Assembly (NCBI GenBank): GCA_949318235.1
Contig: OX439132.1
Span: forward strand, 1,277,038-1,341,037
DNA: 64,000 nt
Direction of reading: 5' to 3'
Source of the DNA: Ecdyonurus torrentis
Lineage: Eukaryota > Arthropoda > Insecta > Ephemeroptera > Heptageniidae
The stretch's first letter is position 1. The number at the start of each line of letters is the position of its first letter. The notes beneath the pieces were generated by a model. It was not told the origin of the DNA. It did no database searches and worked only from the letters and a program-made list of their open reading frames with translations. A program made the translations under genes and the position numbers. Positions 22,648 to 36,469 of this stretch are shown in pieces.

Positions 22648-25131
22648 CTGTCAACATAATTACAAATCTAATTAGTGAAGTGAAGGTAAGCAAACAACAG
22701 GGAACAGTATAAATAATATATATATAAGTGAGTAATGTATAGTGAACGAACGAACGAACGAACGAACGAACGAACGAACGAACGAACGAACGAACGAACG
22801 AACGAACGAACGAACGAACGAACGAACGAACGAATGAATGAATGATAGGATGAAGGAACAAACGAACGAATTTAACGAACGAGCGATAATTTAATGATGA
22901 TTAATAGTATTAATATTTTTTAATAACGTTTACATAAAGGAATAGAAAATATGAGATAGCATGTTCTTTCTGATCATTAAACACAAAATGGGATCTACAA
23001 AACTGATGATAATTATTACCAGAATGTAAATGTGGCTCTACAAGAGAGCGTGAAAAAACTGTAAAGTATGCAATTTGTGTGAATATTTCTGTTTATGACG
23101 TCATAAACCCAAGCAAAAACTAGTATGAAAATGTAGTGTGGATTGCATATATCGAAATTTTCTGATAAATGCTACGGCGCTACAGTTGGGTTTTGAGACA
23201 AACTAATGTTATTTATGTAAGTCCCATCAAGTGTTTTGGTGATATAAATGTTAATGTTTTCATGATGTCTATACCTTTAAGTATTTTCAAAATGACAAAA
23301 TGTGTAATTTTTCCATACTGGCCCAACATGCTAATTAATGCTCACACATGGCACATGGCGTCGACTTTTATATATATGACTGAAATCACCCTATGTAATG
23401 ATTACGAGACATAATTGCTATCTAAACATTTCTTAAGTAAGTCAGGTATTGCAAGCCTGAAATATTGTAATAACATTTCAAGTAGCGAGAGTGACGTAAC
23501 TACAGGTGTAATTAACTTCAAGTACTTTAATTACACACCTCAATTACTAGCTGCATATTTGAAACTTTCTACCCTAATATTTGCAAAATAAATCAAACAT
23601 GCAACAAGTGACATAATTATTCACATAATTAAAATGATAATTAGCAATATTTGATCATTTCATCCAACGTTACTTATGTAATACTGCATAATTACTTTGC
23701 ATAATATATTATATCTATTTCTAATTTTTTTTTATCAAGTTTAGCAACAGGTATGATCATGTTTGTGAGAAAACTACTGCACTGAGGTCACAAATATTTA
23801 AATGTGGAATACTAGACATACTTTTACATGTTTTAAGACAGTAAAATGTACTAATTTAACATTTTAGAAGCCTCTTGTTAGTATGTTTGTGAGAAAACTA
23901 CTGCACTGAGGTCACAAATATTTAAATGTGGAATACTAGACATACTTTTACATGTTTTAAGACAGTAAAATGTACTAATTTAACATTGTAGAAGCCTCTT
24001 GTTAGTGTGTTTGTGAGAAAACTACTGCACTGAGGTCACAAATATTTAAATGTGGAATACTAGACATACTTTTACATGTTTTAAGACAGTAAAATGTACT
24101 AATTTAACATTGTAGAAGCCTCTTGTTAGTGTGTTTGTGAGAAAACTACTGCACTGAGGTCACAAATATTTAAATGTGGAATACTAGACATACTTTTACG
24201 TGTTTTAAGACAGTAAAATGTACTAATTTAACATTGTAGAAGGCTCTTGTTAGTGTGTTTGTGAGAAAACTACTGCACTGAGGTCACAAATATTTAAATA
24301 TGGAATACTAGACATACTTTTACGTGTTTTAAGTTTTAAGACAGTAAAAAGAAATATAAAAACAAACACGCACTCTCAGTGCTAAAATTTCCTCGTTTCT
24401 CACCTTCCTTTTGTATATTCGTTGTTCGATAGACAAGCTCTCTGCGACATAGGTAACACTTTGAGGTTTGGATGTCTCACAAACAATGAATGCCAAATAT
24501 TTTGTTTATTTGATGACAACACTGGCACGCTCTCATGAATGGAGGGAGGGGTGGAGTAACATATAGACATACGTTCTTACTATAGGAACTATACTACACA
24601 TATAAGCTGGTGAAGTCTTGAATGAATGAATGAATGAATGAATGAATGAATGAATGAATGAATGAATGAATGAATGAATGAATGAATGAATGAATGAATG
24701 AATGAATGAATGAATGAATGAATGAATGAATGAATGAATGAATGAATGAATGAATGAATGAATGAATGAATGAATGAATGAATGAATGAATGAATGAATG
24801 AATGAAGAAATTAAGAACTAAATAACATGGGGCGCAGGTATAGGAAATTTACATAATCAAATCACTTCTAACTTATGCTATAATTTGTCATTAACATAAA
24901 TTATTCTAAATAAAAATATGCTATACAAAATAACATTTTTGCTATAACATATATAATTATAATAAAGAATACTAAAAAAATATGCTGTATTGAACAAAGT
25001 ATTGTTTAAAATAACCTAACATAATTATTACGTATTTATTTTTGTCAGAGTGGTTAGGAAGTGAATAATTGTTTAAAACTAGTCCACTTGACGCCGGTAT
25101 ATAGTGCTGTAATCTTACCCAATGTATCCAT
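21835..25131 (-). CDS. unrecognised Ser-rich disordered protein, 5' part (two coding exons)
   Basis: I do not recognise this gene. Coding starts at 25131 and runs 13 nt (ATGGATACATTGG) to a donor. It continues at 22647 for 813 nt to a donor at 21834, giving 275 residues with the last codon split. Both junctions are phase 1, so the join restores one open frame. The start has a good context (ACAATGG). The protein is rich in Ser, Arg and Lys with no membrane segment or catalytic motif visible. Possible basophilic kinase or 14-3-3-type sites are KRKSEP (24-29), RTLS (61-64) and RRRHSIG (215-221). A 10-residue repeat of SASKSVKNHE type fills 136-195. The exon's 3' third is Arg-rich. No downstream exon or stop was found, so the gene continues to the left by an unknown distance. 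Function unknown. Confidence 0.7.
22076..22255 (-). repeat. 30-bp coding minisatellite
   Basis: Six units of 30 bp in exon 2 encode the 10-residue repeat SASK(S/T)VKNHE. The first four are nearly identical and the last two (GACRSLKIHE, SASISVISDE) have drifted. The number of units may vary between individuals. Confidence 0.85.
22742..22844. repeat. (CGAA)n microsatellite grading into (TGAA)n
   Basis: About 22 CGAA units followed by a few TGAA units, about 100 bp upstream of the exon 2 acceptor. Confidence 0.95.
22958..23280 (-). mobile_element. MITE-like family B, copy 4 (inverted)
   Basis: Full family B landmarks, inverted, with TGACGTCA near 23095. It lies in intron 1 of the Ser-rich gene. 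Confidence 0.75.
23285..23396 (-). mobile_element. MITE family A fragment
   Basis: Only one end is left: 'ccatactggcccaacatg', 'ggcgtcgactttta', ending 'gaaatcaccctat'. It directly follows the family B copy. Confidence 0.55.
23757..24349 (+). repeat. 124-bp satellite array, about 4.8 copies
   Basis: The landmark 'gtttgtgagaaaactactgc' occurs at 23761, 23885, 24009, 24133 and 24257, an exact 124-bp period. Each unit contains 'gaggtcacaaatatttaaat', 'gaatactagacatac' and 'gttttaagacagtaaaatg'. Related arrays lie at 28540-28945, 32020-32420 (inverted) and 59150-59396, with a fragment at 21749. Non-coding. Confidence 0.95.
24621..24806. repeat. (GAAT)n microsatellite
   Basis: About 46 uninterrupted GAAT units within intron 1 of the Ser-rich gene. 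Confidence 0.95.
24860..25045. mobile_element. family E fragment
   Basis: Motif-rich sequence including 'taacataaattattctaaat' and 'taacataattattacgtatt', in intron 1 of the Ser-rich gene. Confidence 0.4.
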
Positions 25132-25189
25132 TGTCCGTCCTGCACGGTCACTACCACCTTGGACAGCAGCTCATCGCCAGGTCAATCCT
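25119..25189 (-). CDS. exon 1 (or first coding exon) of the Ser-rich gene
   Basis: The exon ends at donor ACATTGG|gtaaga. On the other side a good acceptor (atattttcag) at 25190 suggests this is an internal exon with untranslated sequence before the ATG at 25131. The frame used is closed by an upstream TGA, which supports this ATG as the start. Only 25119-25131 is coding. A further untranslated exon would lie to the right and was not found. Confidence 0.6.
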
Positions 25190-25990
25190 CTGAAAATATA
25201 TCAACAATTTTTGTAACTGATTGTCAGTGTTGGGTTCAACATACATAGCAAATCTATAACATAATTTCTATAGCATAATTTTTTAAATAAATAAAATATT
25301 TCAAAATTCTTGCTTCATGACTGTATGACTCTACCCAATAAGAGCCCAAATTATAACCACGTTGTTTTTAATAGCTAAATCAATTAATATTGTTATGACA
25401 AATTTATATTGACAAAAGAAAAATTCTCAAAAAATTATTTTAAACAAGTTTTTTTATGTGATTTGATTGAGTAAATGAGGGAAACAAAGATTTCAGCGAA
25501 GCTGTTAATCTGTAACGCATCTATAACTAAATATCGTGATCGTATTTACGATAATCGAACCCGAAACTGCAGTAATTGTTATCAATTAATGGATACAGTC
25601 AACTGGGGTGAAATTGAAACGTGAAGTGGAATTGAAAGCCAATCACAGACCCACTTTGAAAGTGCTCTTTGTCTAGCAAGATAGGGAAAAGTGTAAGCTT
25701 GCACATGATTGCAGTTTACATGTCACCCCACATTTTCACCCTATAGCATGGCCCTATAGTCTCTAATAAACATTATACATTTATTATTTCATCTCCGCAA
25801 AACAGTTTTTCTACTAGTTTAAAAAACAAAATTATGTAATTATTGCTGTATTTGTATGATTATACCTCTGTTAAATTAGAACATGATATTACATAATTAT
25901 ATAAGCTAATAATTTGGGCTGAAAATAAGTTAGCATAATTATTACGTGGTTATTTTGTATACATACGCAATTTGAGAAAGCTATATTTTA
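25190..25990. other. mostly unassigned; family E fragment near 25795-25965
   Basis: The 5' flank of the Ser-rich gene. GCATAA-type motifs and 'gaaaataagttagcataatt' mark an E fragment. No promoter can be defined. Confidence 0.35.
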
Positions 25991-26002
25991 TTGTTATCCG
26001 CG

Positions 26003-26003
<1 letters not shown>

Positions 26004-26042
<39 letters not shown>

Positions 26043-26066
26043 GGGGGGGGGGGGGTCTCTGTGCGT

Positions 26067-26118
<52 letters not shown>
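26004..26118. repeat. (TC)n microsatellites with an internal G run
   Basis: Two TC arrays (26004-26034 and 26069-26118) separated by a short GT tract and a 14-base G run. Confidence 0.95.
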
Positions 26119-27270
<1,152 letters not shown>

Positions 27271-27589
27271 GTGTGCGCTGTGTATGTGTAATATAGATTA
27301 GCCTATATAATCATTAGATTATGTAATTAAAATTTTCCTACGTAGGTGCATATTTTTATTTTTTATTGTATTTTTTTCTCTCATATAAGATGAACAACCA
27401 CATTTTATGTGCACGTGGTTCATTTGTTGATTAATATGAACCTCTCTCATACACTATTTATTTATTTTATTATCATGTTTGTTTATTTCTGTTTATTTTA
27501 TATGCACAATATTTTTTATATAAGTTTATAACCTCACCCTGCTTTCAAAAATTGTTTTATCTTTTATGCATTTTTTGATTAAAGATTAT

Positions 27590-27650
27590 TATTTATTTAG
27601 TATTTATCTATTTATTTATTATTTATTTATATATTTATTTATTTATGTAC

Positions 27651-27693
<43 letters not shown>

Positions 27694-27725
27694 TTTGGTA
27701 TTTATTTATTTATTTACTTAGTACA
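27590..27725. repeat. (TTTA)n microsatellite
   Basis: Degenerate then regular TTTA units. A second longer degenerate TTTA region lies at 33300-33500. Confidence 0.9.
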
Positions 27726-28060
27726 AATAATTTCTATATAACACTTTTCTATATTTCTATATAACATTTTTCAACATTTCTATATAACACTGAACTGTTA
27801 TTCTACTAATATTTCTATTTTGTTAAAGTGAAATGTGCTGATTTTGAATAACAATTTTTATTAAATTATTTTGTTATTATTATGCTTACTATAACATAAT
27901 ATGTTAATACGTTGATTAACACCTACCCTGCCCCCACCGATAAGACTTCATTTTGTATTGGTGGGATTTATGTATAAATTTTTATCAATAGTAGTAAAAA
28001 ACAATAGAACTAGTCTAATGATTGAAATAACTTTTATACTTCACAGGTTAACAGCCATTT

Positions 28061-28062
<2 letters not shown>

Positions 28063-28113
<51 letters not shown>
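28063..28113. repeat. (GA)n microsatellite
   Basis: About 25 GA units. Confidence 0.95.
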
Positions 28114-28117
<4 letters not shown>

Positions 28118-28539
28118 GAGAGAAGGGTAGTAAAGTTTTATTGTATATAGTAGATATATTTTGTGTTGATATTGATGTTTACAAAAGGGAAGCAATCACT
28201 TTAGTTTTATTGCCTCTCTCTCCCTCCCTCTCGCCCTCGTGTACGTACATCAAGGGTGAGAGGAAGAGCTGACAAAAGAGCCATATGCACTGGTTGCTCC
28301 AGCAACAATGCCACCTCAAGTAGGTACCTACATCTCAAGCACTATATTACATTGTTGTATACAAGAAGAAGGCTCTACTATATCTATATATTATACCTAA
28401 CTATAAGAGATGTTCATGCGTGACCTCTTTATACAATCAAGTATTCTTCACTTAATCAATTTACCTTCAAGGCGACACTTCTCTCGAAATATTAATAAAA
28501 ACATCGTAATAAATAAAATAAACGGTAGAAAAAATTAAG
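28114..28539. other. unassigned, partly GC-richer
   Basis: Around 28200-28330 the sequence is less AT-rich and ends 'atgccacctcaagtaggtac', which resembles a start codon followed by a donor. No second exon could be joined, so no gene is called. Confidence 0.2.
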
Positions 28540-28945
28540 TAAAGGCACTTTTACATGTTTTAAGACAATTAATATAGTAATTTAACATTGTAGAAGCCTG
28601 TTGTTAGTGTGTTTGTGAGAAAACTACTGCACTGAGGTCACAAATATTTAAATGTAGAATACTAGACATACTTTTACATGTTTTAAGACAGTAAAATGTA
28701 CTAATTTAACATTGTAGAAGCCTCTTGTTAGTGTGTTTGTAAGAAAACTACTACACTGAGGTCACAAATATTTAAATGTAGAATACTAGACTTACTTTTA
28801 CGTGTTTTAAGACAGTAAAATGTACTAATTTAACATTGTAGAAGCCTCTTGTTAGTGTGTTTGTGAGAAAACTACTGCACTGAGGTCACAAATATTTAAA
28901 CGTGGAATACTAGACATACTTTTACGTGTTATATAAGACAGTGCA
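28540..28945 (+). repeat. 124-bp satellite array, about 3.3 copies
   Basis: Same unit as 23757-24349. Three copies of 'aaaactactgcactgaggtc' (one with a change to 'ctacactgag') at about 124-bp spacing. Confidence 0.95.
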
Positions 28946-29215
28946 GTCTATTTATAGACATTATGAGGCCTATATTATAATATTTAGCATGTGTAAATTC
29001 TCTACTTACGTACCTTCTATTTTGAAGCACAGATAATGAAGTTTTATAATGCAGTTTCTCACTCGCACCTTCTTTCTTCACTTCCTCTCTCTCTCTCTCT
29101 CGTCTCTCTCTCTCTCTCTGGCACAAAATTTCGCGGCAAGCAAGCGAGAAGACAATAAACACAGCTGATATCAACTTCCTGTCTTGCCAATGTTTATTAT
29201 GCAAAGCCACACCAT

Positions 29216-29960
29216 ACACGGTATAATTTATGCTATGTTTCACTATAGCATATATATTTACTTAAAAATATTGCTATCAAAATTTATATTATCTTGTTCA
29301 AAATCTGTGGTTTTTATAAATTATGCATACAAAGTTTTGATTGCATAAATGAAAATTTATGCTGTTAATTCATACACCTAGAATTGACGTAATTAGTAAA
29401 TTACTTACATGTATATGTATAGCATAAATTGCTGTAAAATATTTATTATTTTCTCTATTGCATACAATTCAAATTTTATTTAATTTATAAATCACGTCGA
29501 ATGACGCACTTCTCAAAAGCAAATCCAATGCTAAAATAAAAGCATCAAACTATGTATATTTTACACGAACTTATCAATTCATCCGAATGAAAATTATACA
29601 ATGTTTTTGCTGTTTATTTACAATAGCATTTTTTTTTCGCATAGATAAATCACTACACAATTCACTTTTGGAAATTAATTTTCACGGTAAAAATCACATG
29701 TAAATAGCATGTATTACATATACATAGATTTTCACAGTAAAATCACATTTAATAGCATAAATTGTTATTAATTGGTTCAATGTTTATGCTAAATAAATAG
29801 TTATACACAGGGATAATCTGCGCTATTTATTTACAATGTAGCATAAGTTATTTTATTTTTGTAAATAAAATCACTTTTGCTAATAGATTTTCACAGTAAA
29901 ATCACAATATTAAAATAGCATAAATTGTAGCTAGCAGTCCCAATGTTTATGCTATACTTG
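29216..29960. mobile_element. long family E-like element with two iterated motifs
   Basis: Begins ACACGGTATAATTTATGCTA. GCATAAATT motifs alternate with repeated 'ttttcacagtaaaatcaca' blocks (near 29680, 29728 and 29888). No right terminus could be fixed. Confidence 0.4.
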
Positions 29961-30799
29961 CACTACATATACGATGATATTCTAAACAGACTTTTAATAC
30001 ACTTGAAGTTACATACGTGTTGTATCCACGGTAGCTAAACATAGCACTGCACTGCATAGCACCATAGCACGCACACATTCACCAAAACTAAAACTGTGCT
30101 CCTTCACTTTTTCTCCACCCCCCCCCCTTCCCCCTAGTTGACTCCCACATAATTTTAAGAAGCAAAAGAGAGGATGTTGTCTAGTAGACGAAAAGAAGAC
30201 CCTCTTTCTCTCTCTACTTCCCCTCCCTCTCTGCCTAGTTCATTCAAAAATACGACAATACGCTAGATAGATAGATACCCGATATTTCCTCTCTCTCTGC
30301 TCTCTCTCTCTCTCTCTCACCACCCTATACTCCCGACCTTGCCGTGTTTCCTTTACAAAGGTGTTTTATTTCAATCTCGCGCGCTCTCAAATCGCGAGGT
30401 ATAAGGATGAGCTTCTTCTTTGAAGTAAACGCTTGAAGGGAGGTGTCTGCATTATTATAATAAAATAAATACTAAATAAATTGGAAAAATATGTATGAGA
30501 GTTGTTTGTTATATCGGCACATGGGCATATATTTATTTTTATTATTTTTTTTTTTTTATAGACGTGGTTTTTCACGCAAATTGCGTAAAAAAATTCTATC
30601 AAATGTTAGCATAAAAAACATTAAGTGTGCCTATAGTATCTCCCATTAATATTTGTAATTCCGGAATCAATGCAGTAGATTACAAATTACAATTAAATAT
30701 ATATATATTGCAATTACAACATTTTGTATTAGATAACTGACTCAAAACTAATTAAAAAGACGACTAGTTCGGGGTTTGAGTGATCCATGTTCTATTTTG
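29961..30799. other. unassigned; pyrimidine-rich and GC-richer segment 30000-30400
   Basis: CT-rich tracts and 'caatctcgcgcgctctcaaa' stand out from the AT-rich background. It could be an upstream regulatory region or untranslated exon of the minus-strand Ser-rich gene, but no splice pair was found. Confidence 0.2.
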
Positions 30800-31105
30800 T
30801 ATAGGGTCTATGCATTCATGTTAAAGTCGACGCCGTGTTGGATAACTCAATAACATGGGTGGCATAGGAAAAAAATCTTTTTGCCATTTTTATAACACTA
30901 TGCAATATTTTTGGGAGCATTGATGCTGTAAATATGTTAAATTAGTATCTCAAGTATGTAAGAAAAATAACAATAACAAAAAATTAACCGATTTCCCAAA
31001 GAAAATGGACTTAAATGAAGTTTGTCCTATGCTGAGCAATGTAATGCACTACTCCATTATGGCCTCCAAGCGCAATAAATATGACGTCATCCGCATACAC
31101 CCTTA
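30800..31105 (+). mobile_element. MITE family A, copy 10
   Basis: Starts TATAGGGTCTATGCATTC and ends GCATACACCCTTAT, with CRE at about 31081. Confidence 0.85.
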
Positions 31106-31395
31106 TTAAAGTATGAACATACTATATGCATGGTAATCCACTTATTACATCGTTCATATTTAATTTTAATTAGTATAAAATGTGATGTAAAGGAATGACA
31201 TGGAAGCAGATGCAGTTTTGCCCTGCTGTAACGTACCTACACGCAATCCAACAGTCGTAATTATGTTTGTCTTAGTAGTTACATTAATTATGAGGTGTCC
31301 CAAAGTGAAATGTGGTGTATTACTTGCTTAGTCTGTGTCTTCATTGTCATGCACTACATGGTCACGTGACTCATTTACTTTTGTCGTGCATGCAA

Positions 31396-31421
31396 CCTCT
31401 CTCTCTCTCTCTCTCTCTCTG

Positions 31422-31453
<32 letters not shown>

Positions 31454-31528
31454 TTTGATACTAAATTTTGAATTTTCAACTATGTATATTTTTTAATTTT
31501 TGCCTCTCTCTCTCTTTCTGAACTTTGA

Positions 31529-31610
<82 letters not shown>
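31396..31610. repeat. compound (CT)n microsatellites
   Basis: Two CT arrays near 31398-31449 and 31532-31609, separated by AT-rich sequence with a short CT tract. Confidence 0.95.
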
Positions 31611-31612
<2 letters not shown>

Positions 31613-32019
31613 ACATATAAATGGAAGTAAATAGGTATATACTAATTACTTACTCCATAAATATGGATATCATATTAAGTTTCATATTAAAAATTTTAAT
31701 AACGCCACTCCAACTCTAAAAATCCGATGAAATGTACCTGGAGGTTTGATTATTAATTACCTCACGTTATCTAATAACGCTTACATAACCCGACTGTAAT
31801 TAATTAATTATATGACGTGGTGAACAAAGAGTTTGAATATTAATTAATTATTAACATACCAAGCATTTACTATGATTATCGCATAAGTAATTTTTAGATA
31901 CATTAATTATAAAATACATTCGAAGATAATTTTTTTTTTGAAATAACAATACACAACAATAATATAATTATGTTATTATGTATTTAATTGTTCCTCAATA
32001 TTGCTCTATATATAAAATG

Positions 32020-32420
32020 CTAAATTAGTACATTTTACTGTCTTAAAACACGTAAAAGTATGTCTAGTATTTCATATTTAAATATTTGTGACCTCAGTGC
32101 AGTAGTTTTCTCACAAACACACTAACAAGAGGCTTCTACAATGTTAAATTAGTACATTTTACTGTCTTAAAACATGTAAAAGTATGTCTATAGTATTGCA
32201 TATTTAAATATTTGTGACCTCAGTGCAGTAGTTTTCTCACAAACACACTAACAAGAGGCTTCTACAATGTTAAATTAGTACATTTTATTGTCTTAAAACA
32301 TGTAAAAGTATGTCTAGTATTCTACATTTAAATATTTGTGACCTCAGTGCAGTAGTTTTCTCACAAACACACTAACAAGAGGCTTCTACAATGTTAAATT
32401 AGTACACGTAAAGTATGTCT
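32020..32420 (-). repeat. 124-bp satellite array, inverted, about 3.2 copies
   Basis: The landmark 'gcagtagttttctcacaaac' is the reverse complement of the 23757 array landmark and occurs three times at about 124-bp spacing. Confidence 0.95.
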
Positions 32421-32797
32421 ATTAAATATTTGATAGTAGATTTCTCGGCAAGAAATGCAGTGCAATGTTATGCAGACAATATTCAGCTGCTAATTAGTAT
32501 GTATAAAGTTAATTACGTGATAACAGGTAATAAACTTCGCTCCAGTGATGCTGTGACATAACAAAACTTGAAGAAAGTGAGAGTATAGTCACTGATCTGT
32601 GATGTATTGTTGGCGCGGTGAGTGAGCCTCATTGCACGGCCAAATACCGTGTAGTATGTTAACTAATGCAATCGTCTTACGTACTGTCTGAAATATTTTA
32701 CGTTCCGAGAATTGACAACTCTTGCAAGATAAGTTTTCTCATTGGCTTACAAAAAATGTGATCATTTATCAAGTATTTTTCATCGGTTATTTGATTG

Positions 32798-32972
32798 CTT
32801 ATATTTACTCAAAATACGGAAAAGGAAGTGGCCGGGAAAGGAAACCACGTGACGGTAGAAGTAGGAGAAACCTTGGTGCCAGCAGCAAGCTAGGCCTGAG
32901 CTACCTGCCACTTTTATCGTCACGTGGTTTCCTTTTCCGGCACTTCCTTTTTGCGCATTTTGAGTAAACATA
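32798..32972. mobile_element. CACGTG hairpin element, copy 1
   Basis: The outer arms 'ttactcaaaa' and 'ttttgagtaaac' pair, and the inner arms 'aaaggaaaccacgtgacggt' and 'cgtcacgtggtttccttttc' pair, leaving a loop of about 60 bp. A related copy lies at 52856-53040. No coding potential. Confidence 0.75.
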
Positions 32973-33299
32973 AGTATAGTCAATATCCTATATAGAAAAA
33001 TCAATAATCATATACTTTTCGACTCAAAAATATTTATGTTATTCAAATTTCATTTTTTTTATATATGTAAATTGACTCCTTGCAATATATTAATATTTCT
33101 CTATTTTGAAAAATTGGTGTTTAATAATATTCATTATGTCTAAATGTTATATAGATATAGAAAAATCAATATTCATACTTATCAATTCAAAAACTTTCAT
33201 AACCATTTTCATTATTTTATATTCATTTATTTTTAATATTTCCCTTTACGTATAAATTACTTCGTTTTCGCACTATATTTAATTCCATATCTGAAATTT

Positions 33300-33510
33300 A
33301 TCTATTTTAATTATTTATTTAATTAATTAGTTATTTATTTAGCTATTTATTTATTTATTTATTTACTTATTTATTTATTTATCCATTTACTTATTTAATT
33401 AATTATTTATTTATTTATCTATTTATATATTTATTTATTTACTTATTTATTTATTTATCTATTTATTTACCTATTTACTTATTTATTTAAATATTTACTT
33501 ATTTAAAATT
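33300..33510. repeat. degenerate (TTTA)n tract
   Basis: Mixed TTTA, TTAA and TCTA units over about 200 bp. Confidence 0.85.
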
Positions 33511-33789
33511 CATCTACTATGTAAAAATTATTACTAAATAAAACACCAGAAATATTCCACATGAAATATGCCAATAAAATATTATTATATTTTATAGTTT
33601 TGAAGAATATCTCGTCATGTGTTCCATATATTTGAAAGAACTATAAAAACAGACAAAATAAATGAAGCAAGCTTTGTTATGATATTGTATTGTTGTAGTA
33701 TGTGTTGGCCACGTGTGTGCATCAGTGCCGAGGTCAAGCCTGCACATGTGGTATCTCAATCAGCTAGACATGACAATATGTATATCAAC

Positions 33790-33820
<31 letters not shown>

Positions 33821-33905
33821 CAGCTGGGGATGTACGAGCACGAGCTGCACCTGCATCTGTGTGAACCATGACCTGCTTAATATACTGTGTCTTGTGTCTG
33901 TCTGT

Positions 33906-33907
33906 CT

Positions 33908-33940
<33 letters not shown>

Positions 33941-34325
33941 GTTCTTTATTGGGCTTAGATTGTGAATAGTACATACAAAAAAAAAAAAAAAATACAAAAA
34001 CAACAAGTAACCCAACGGGTGATGAGAAAAAGTCAAAATGCCTATACACTATAGTGATCTCACTCCTTTATCAGAAAAACTGCTTCGTCAATATAAATAA
34101 CATATATATAAAAACAAACATATATTAACAATTAGACAAGAGGTTATAGATTACAATGGAAGAGGGGCTCTAGCCATAACTGGCAATGAGTTATACAAAG
34201 AAACAAATCTGGGAAAAAATGAACTTGTATAAGCAAAGTCACCCCTTGGACAATCCAAAGTAATAGAACTACCGCGTAAGCCAGAGAGCCTCTCTTTAAT
34301 AAATAATTTATTTATTTACATCAAT
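33906..34325 (-). mobile_element. 5'-truncated non-LTR retrotransposon: RT C-terminus and 3' tail
   Basis: On the minus strand an open frame runs from about 34312 to a stop at 34151-34153. It ends with an aromatic/NSLP motif (SFFPRFVSLYNSLPVM), typical of the C-terminal tail of LINE ORF2 proteins, preceded by RGDFAYTS. A 3' UTR follows, then CAATAAAGAAC and a (TAT)n tail at 33910-33941. The 5' break lies next to a short CTGT tract. The family (CR1, RTE or similar) cannot be assigned from so short a piece. The copy is a dead fragment. Confidence 0.65.
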
Positions 34326-34617
34326 CTGTCTGTCTGTCTGATGTATTTTTGGGTTCAGAAATATTTTCAATCTTATTAATAGAAATTATATAAAAGATAC
34401 AATATAAATTATATAAAAAATTTTATAATAATATATTACACATTATGATATTTTAAACTTTGAGGTAGTCACATGATAATATGCCGTATATATAGCAGGC
34501 TACTTTGCAAAACAGCATGACAATTAAAATTTATATTATATTTTGGTAAAATATGAAAATGTTAGTTTATTTATATATTTTAATTTAAAATATGAATGCT
34601 CTCTGTTAGAAAATATG

Positions 34618-34618
<1 letters not shown>

Positions 34619-34653
<35 letters not shown>
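34619..34653. repeat. (CT)n microsatellite
   Basis: Short CT run directly before the GGCA array. Confidence 0.9.
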
Positions 34654-34654
<1 letters not shown>

Positions 34655-34658
34655 ATGG

Positions 34659-34877
<219 letters not shown>

Positions 34878-35164
34878 CTCACATAATGAAGATATTCTAA
34901 TATTACTGACAGAGGAAGCCACAATGTAAACATCATAATATGTTAACTACTCGCCGTGCAAGACCTTCTCTCACACAGGCCCTGTACCAAACAACTGCTT
35001 CATACAACCACACAATAAAGTCCAGTAAGAAAGATGTGATACGCTGTTTTTGCGCTACCCCCAATGGTTTAATTTTGTTGCATATTGTAATGTTTTGTCT
35101 TTCTATTGTGATATCATGGCTGAACTATAACCCTGTATGCGCCTTAATAAAAGATTATTATTAA
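34878..35164 (+). mobile_element. possible LINE 3' end
   Basis: The sequence ends CGCCTTAATAAAAGATTATT with ATT units, a typical non-LTR tail. The region before it is less AT-rich than its neighbours. No diagnostic reverse-transcriptase motif was recognised. Confidence 0.4.
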
Positions 35165-35484
35165 AATCAATCATCTGTTCAGTTTTAAATTAGCCCATAA
35201 TACTTTATTTGTCAGTGTCCCACACTTGTACTCTGGTCTATCTCCACATGTCAGCAATGACACCAAAGTCCCATCATGTTCTCGTCACTGTGCTATATAT
35301 ATTTATCTTTGTTAATATTAATATGCTAACAAAAAGACGCCGCGCACGGCACACAAAAATTGAACTGAAATGTGAATCACAAAAAAAGAATGTTAGCAAA
35401 AAATTTGAGCAGAAAAATAACTTTTAAAAAAGTTTAACTGACGAAAAATGTGTTTATAATTAATATAAAAAATTGCCTCATTTT

Positions 35485-35487
<3 letters not shown>

Positions 35488-35551
<64 letters not shown>
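35488..35551. repeat. (CT)n microsatellite
   Basis: About 31 CT units. Poly-T follows at 35632-35662. Confidence 0.95.
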
Positions 35552-35554
<3 letters not shown>

Positions 35555-35630
35555 TGGTTTATTTTTACATTTTTTTTACTCAGAGCGTTTAAATTACAAT
35601 TTTAACATACTTTTTCCTCCTCCTCCCCCT

Positions 35631-35666
<36 letters not shown>

Positions 35667-35973
35667 AAAAAACATTAAAAAAGAGTAAAATGAGAAAGCA
35701 GCTTATATATTTTCCTTATTATACACACAGGCTATATGGCTGACATAGAACAAGCTCACCATTGTTGTGTACACCATAAGGTCAAAGTGACGTGACCTTT
35801 CACCTCACAAGGTCACCACGGCTGCTCCAGTATAGTTAATATCGATCCCATAGATATACTTTAGCTTTATTGATATGCACTATACAATATTATGTTATTT
35901 AATAAAGAATAAATTATATTATTTATTCTGCATTTCTGTCAGTGTGGCATGTCTATGAGTTTACACAACGAGC

Positions 35974-36288
35974 TATAGGGTGTATGCATTCATGTTAAAG
36001 TCGACGCCATGTTGGATAACTCAATAACATGGGTAGTATAGGAAAATAAATCATTTTGTCAGTTTAAAAACACTTTGCAATATTTTTTTACAGCATTGAT
36101 GTTGTAAATATGTTGAATTAATCTTTCAAGAATGTTAGAAAAATGACAAATAACAAAAAATGAACCGATTTCCCAAAGAAAATTGGCTTAAATGAAGTTT
36201 GTCTTATGCTGAGCAATGTTATGCACTACTACATTGCAGTATGGCCTTCAAGCGCAATTAATATGACGTCATCCACATACACCCTATA
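35974..36288 (+). mobile_element. MITE family A, copy 11
   Basis: Near-complete copy with TATAGGGTGTATGCATTC and CACATACACCCTATA ends, and TGACGTCA near 36264. Confidence 0.9.
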
Positions 36289-36436
36289 TAGTTATTTTTT
36301 TTACGTGCATTTTGTATATTTATATATTGAAACTATTCAAATAAGCTATATTATATAGCATAAATCCATAAATTATACATTATTATATACTTTGTCAGTT
36401 TCTCTCTGTCTCTCTTACTCTGTGGTGTGTGTGTGT

Positions 36437-36468
<32 letters not shown>

Positions 36469-36469
<1 letters not shown>

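Noticed and set aside
22648..22861. N-terminal extension of the Ser-rich reading frame (Phe-Val-Arg-Ser repeats)
   Set aside because: It translates the (CGAA)n microsatellite and intron. A good acceptor at 22648 and a phase-matched start exon at 25131 explain the real N-terminus.
28290..28335. Start codon followed by donor-like 'gtaggtac'
   Set aside because: No downstream exon in frame was found on inspection.
33619..33864. 81-codon plus-strand frame
   Set aside because: It ends in a GA microsatellite and has no family features or splice context.
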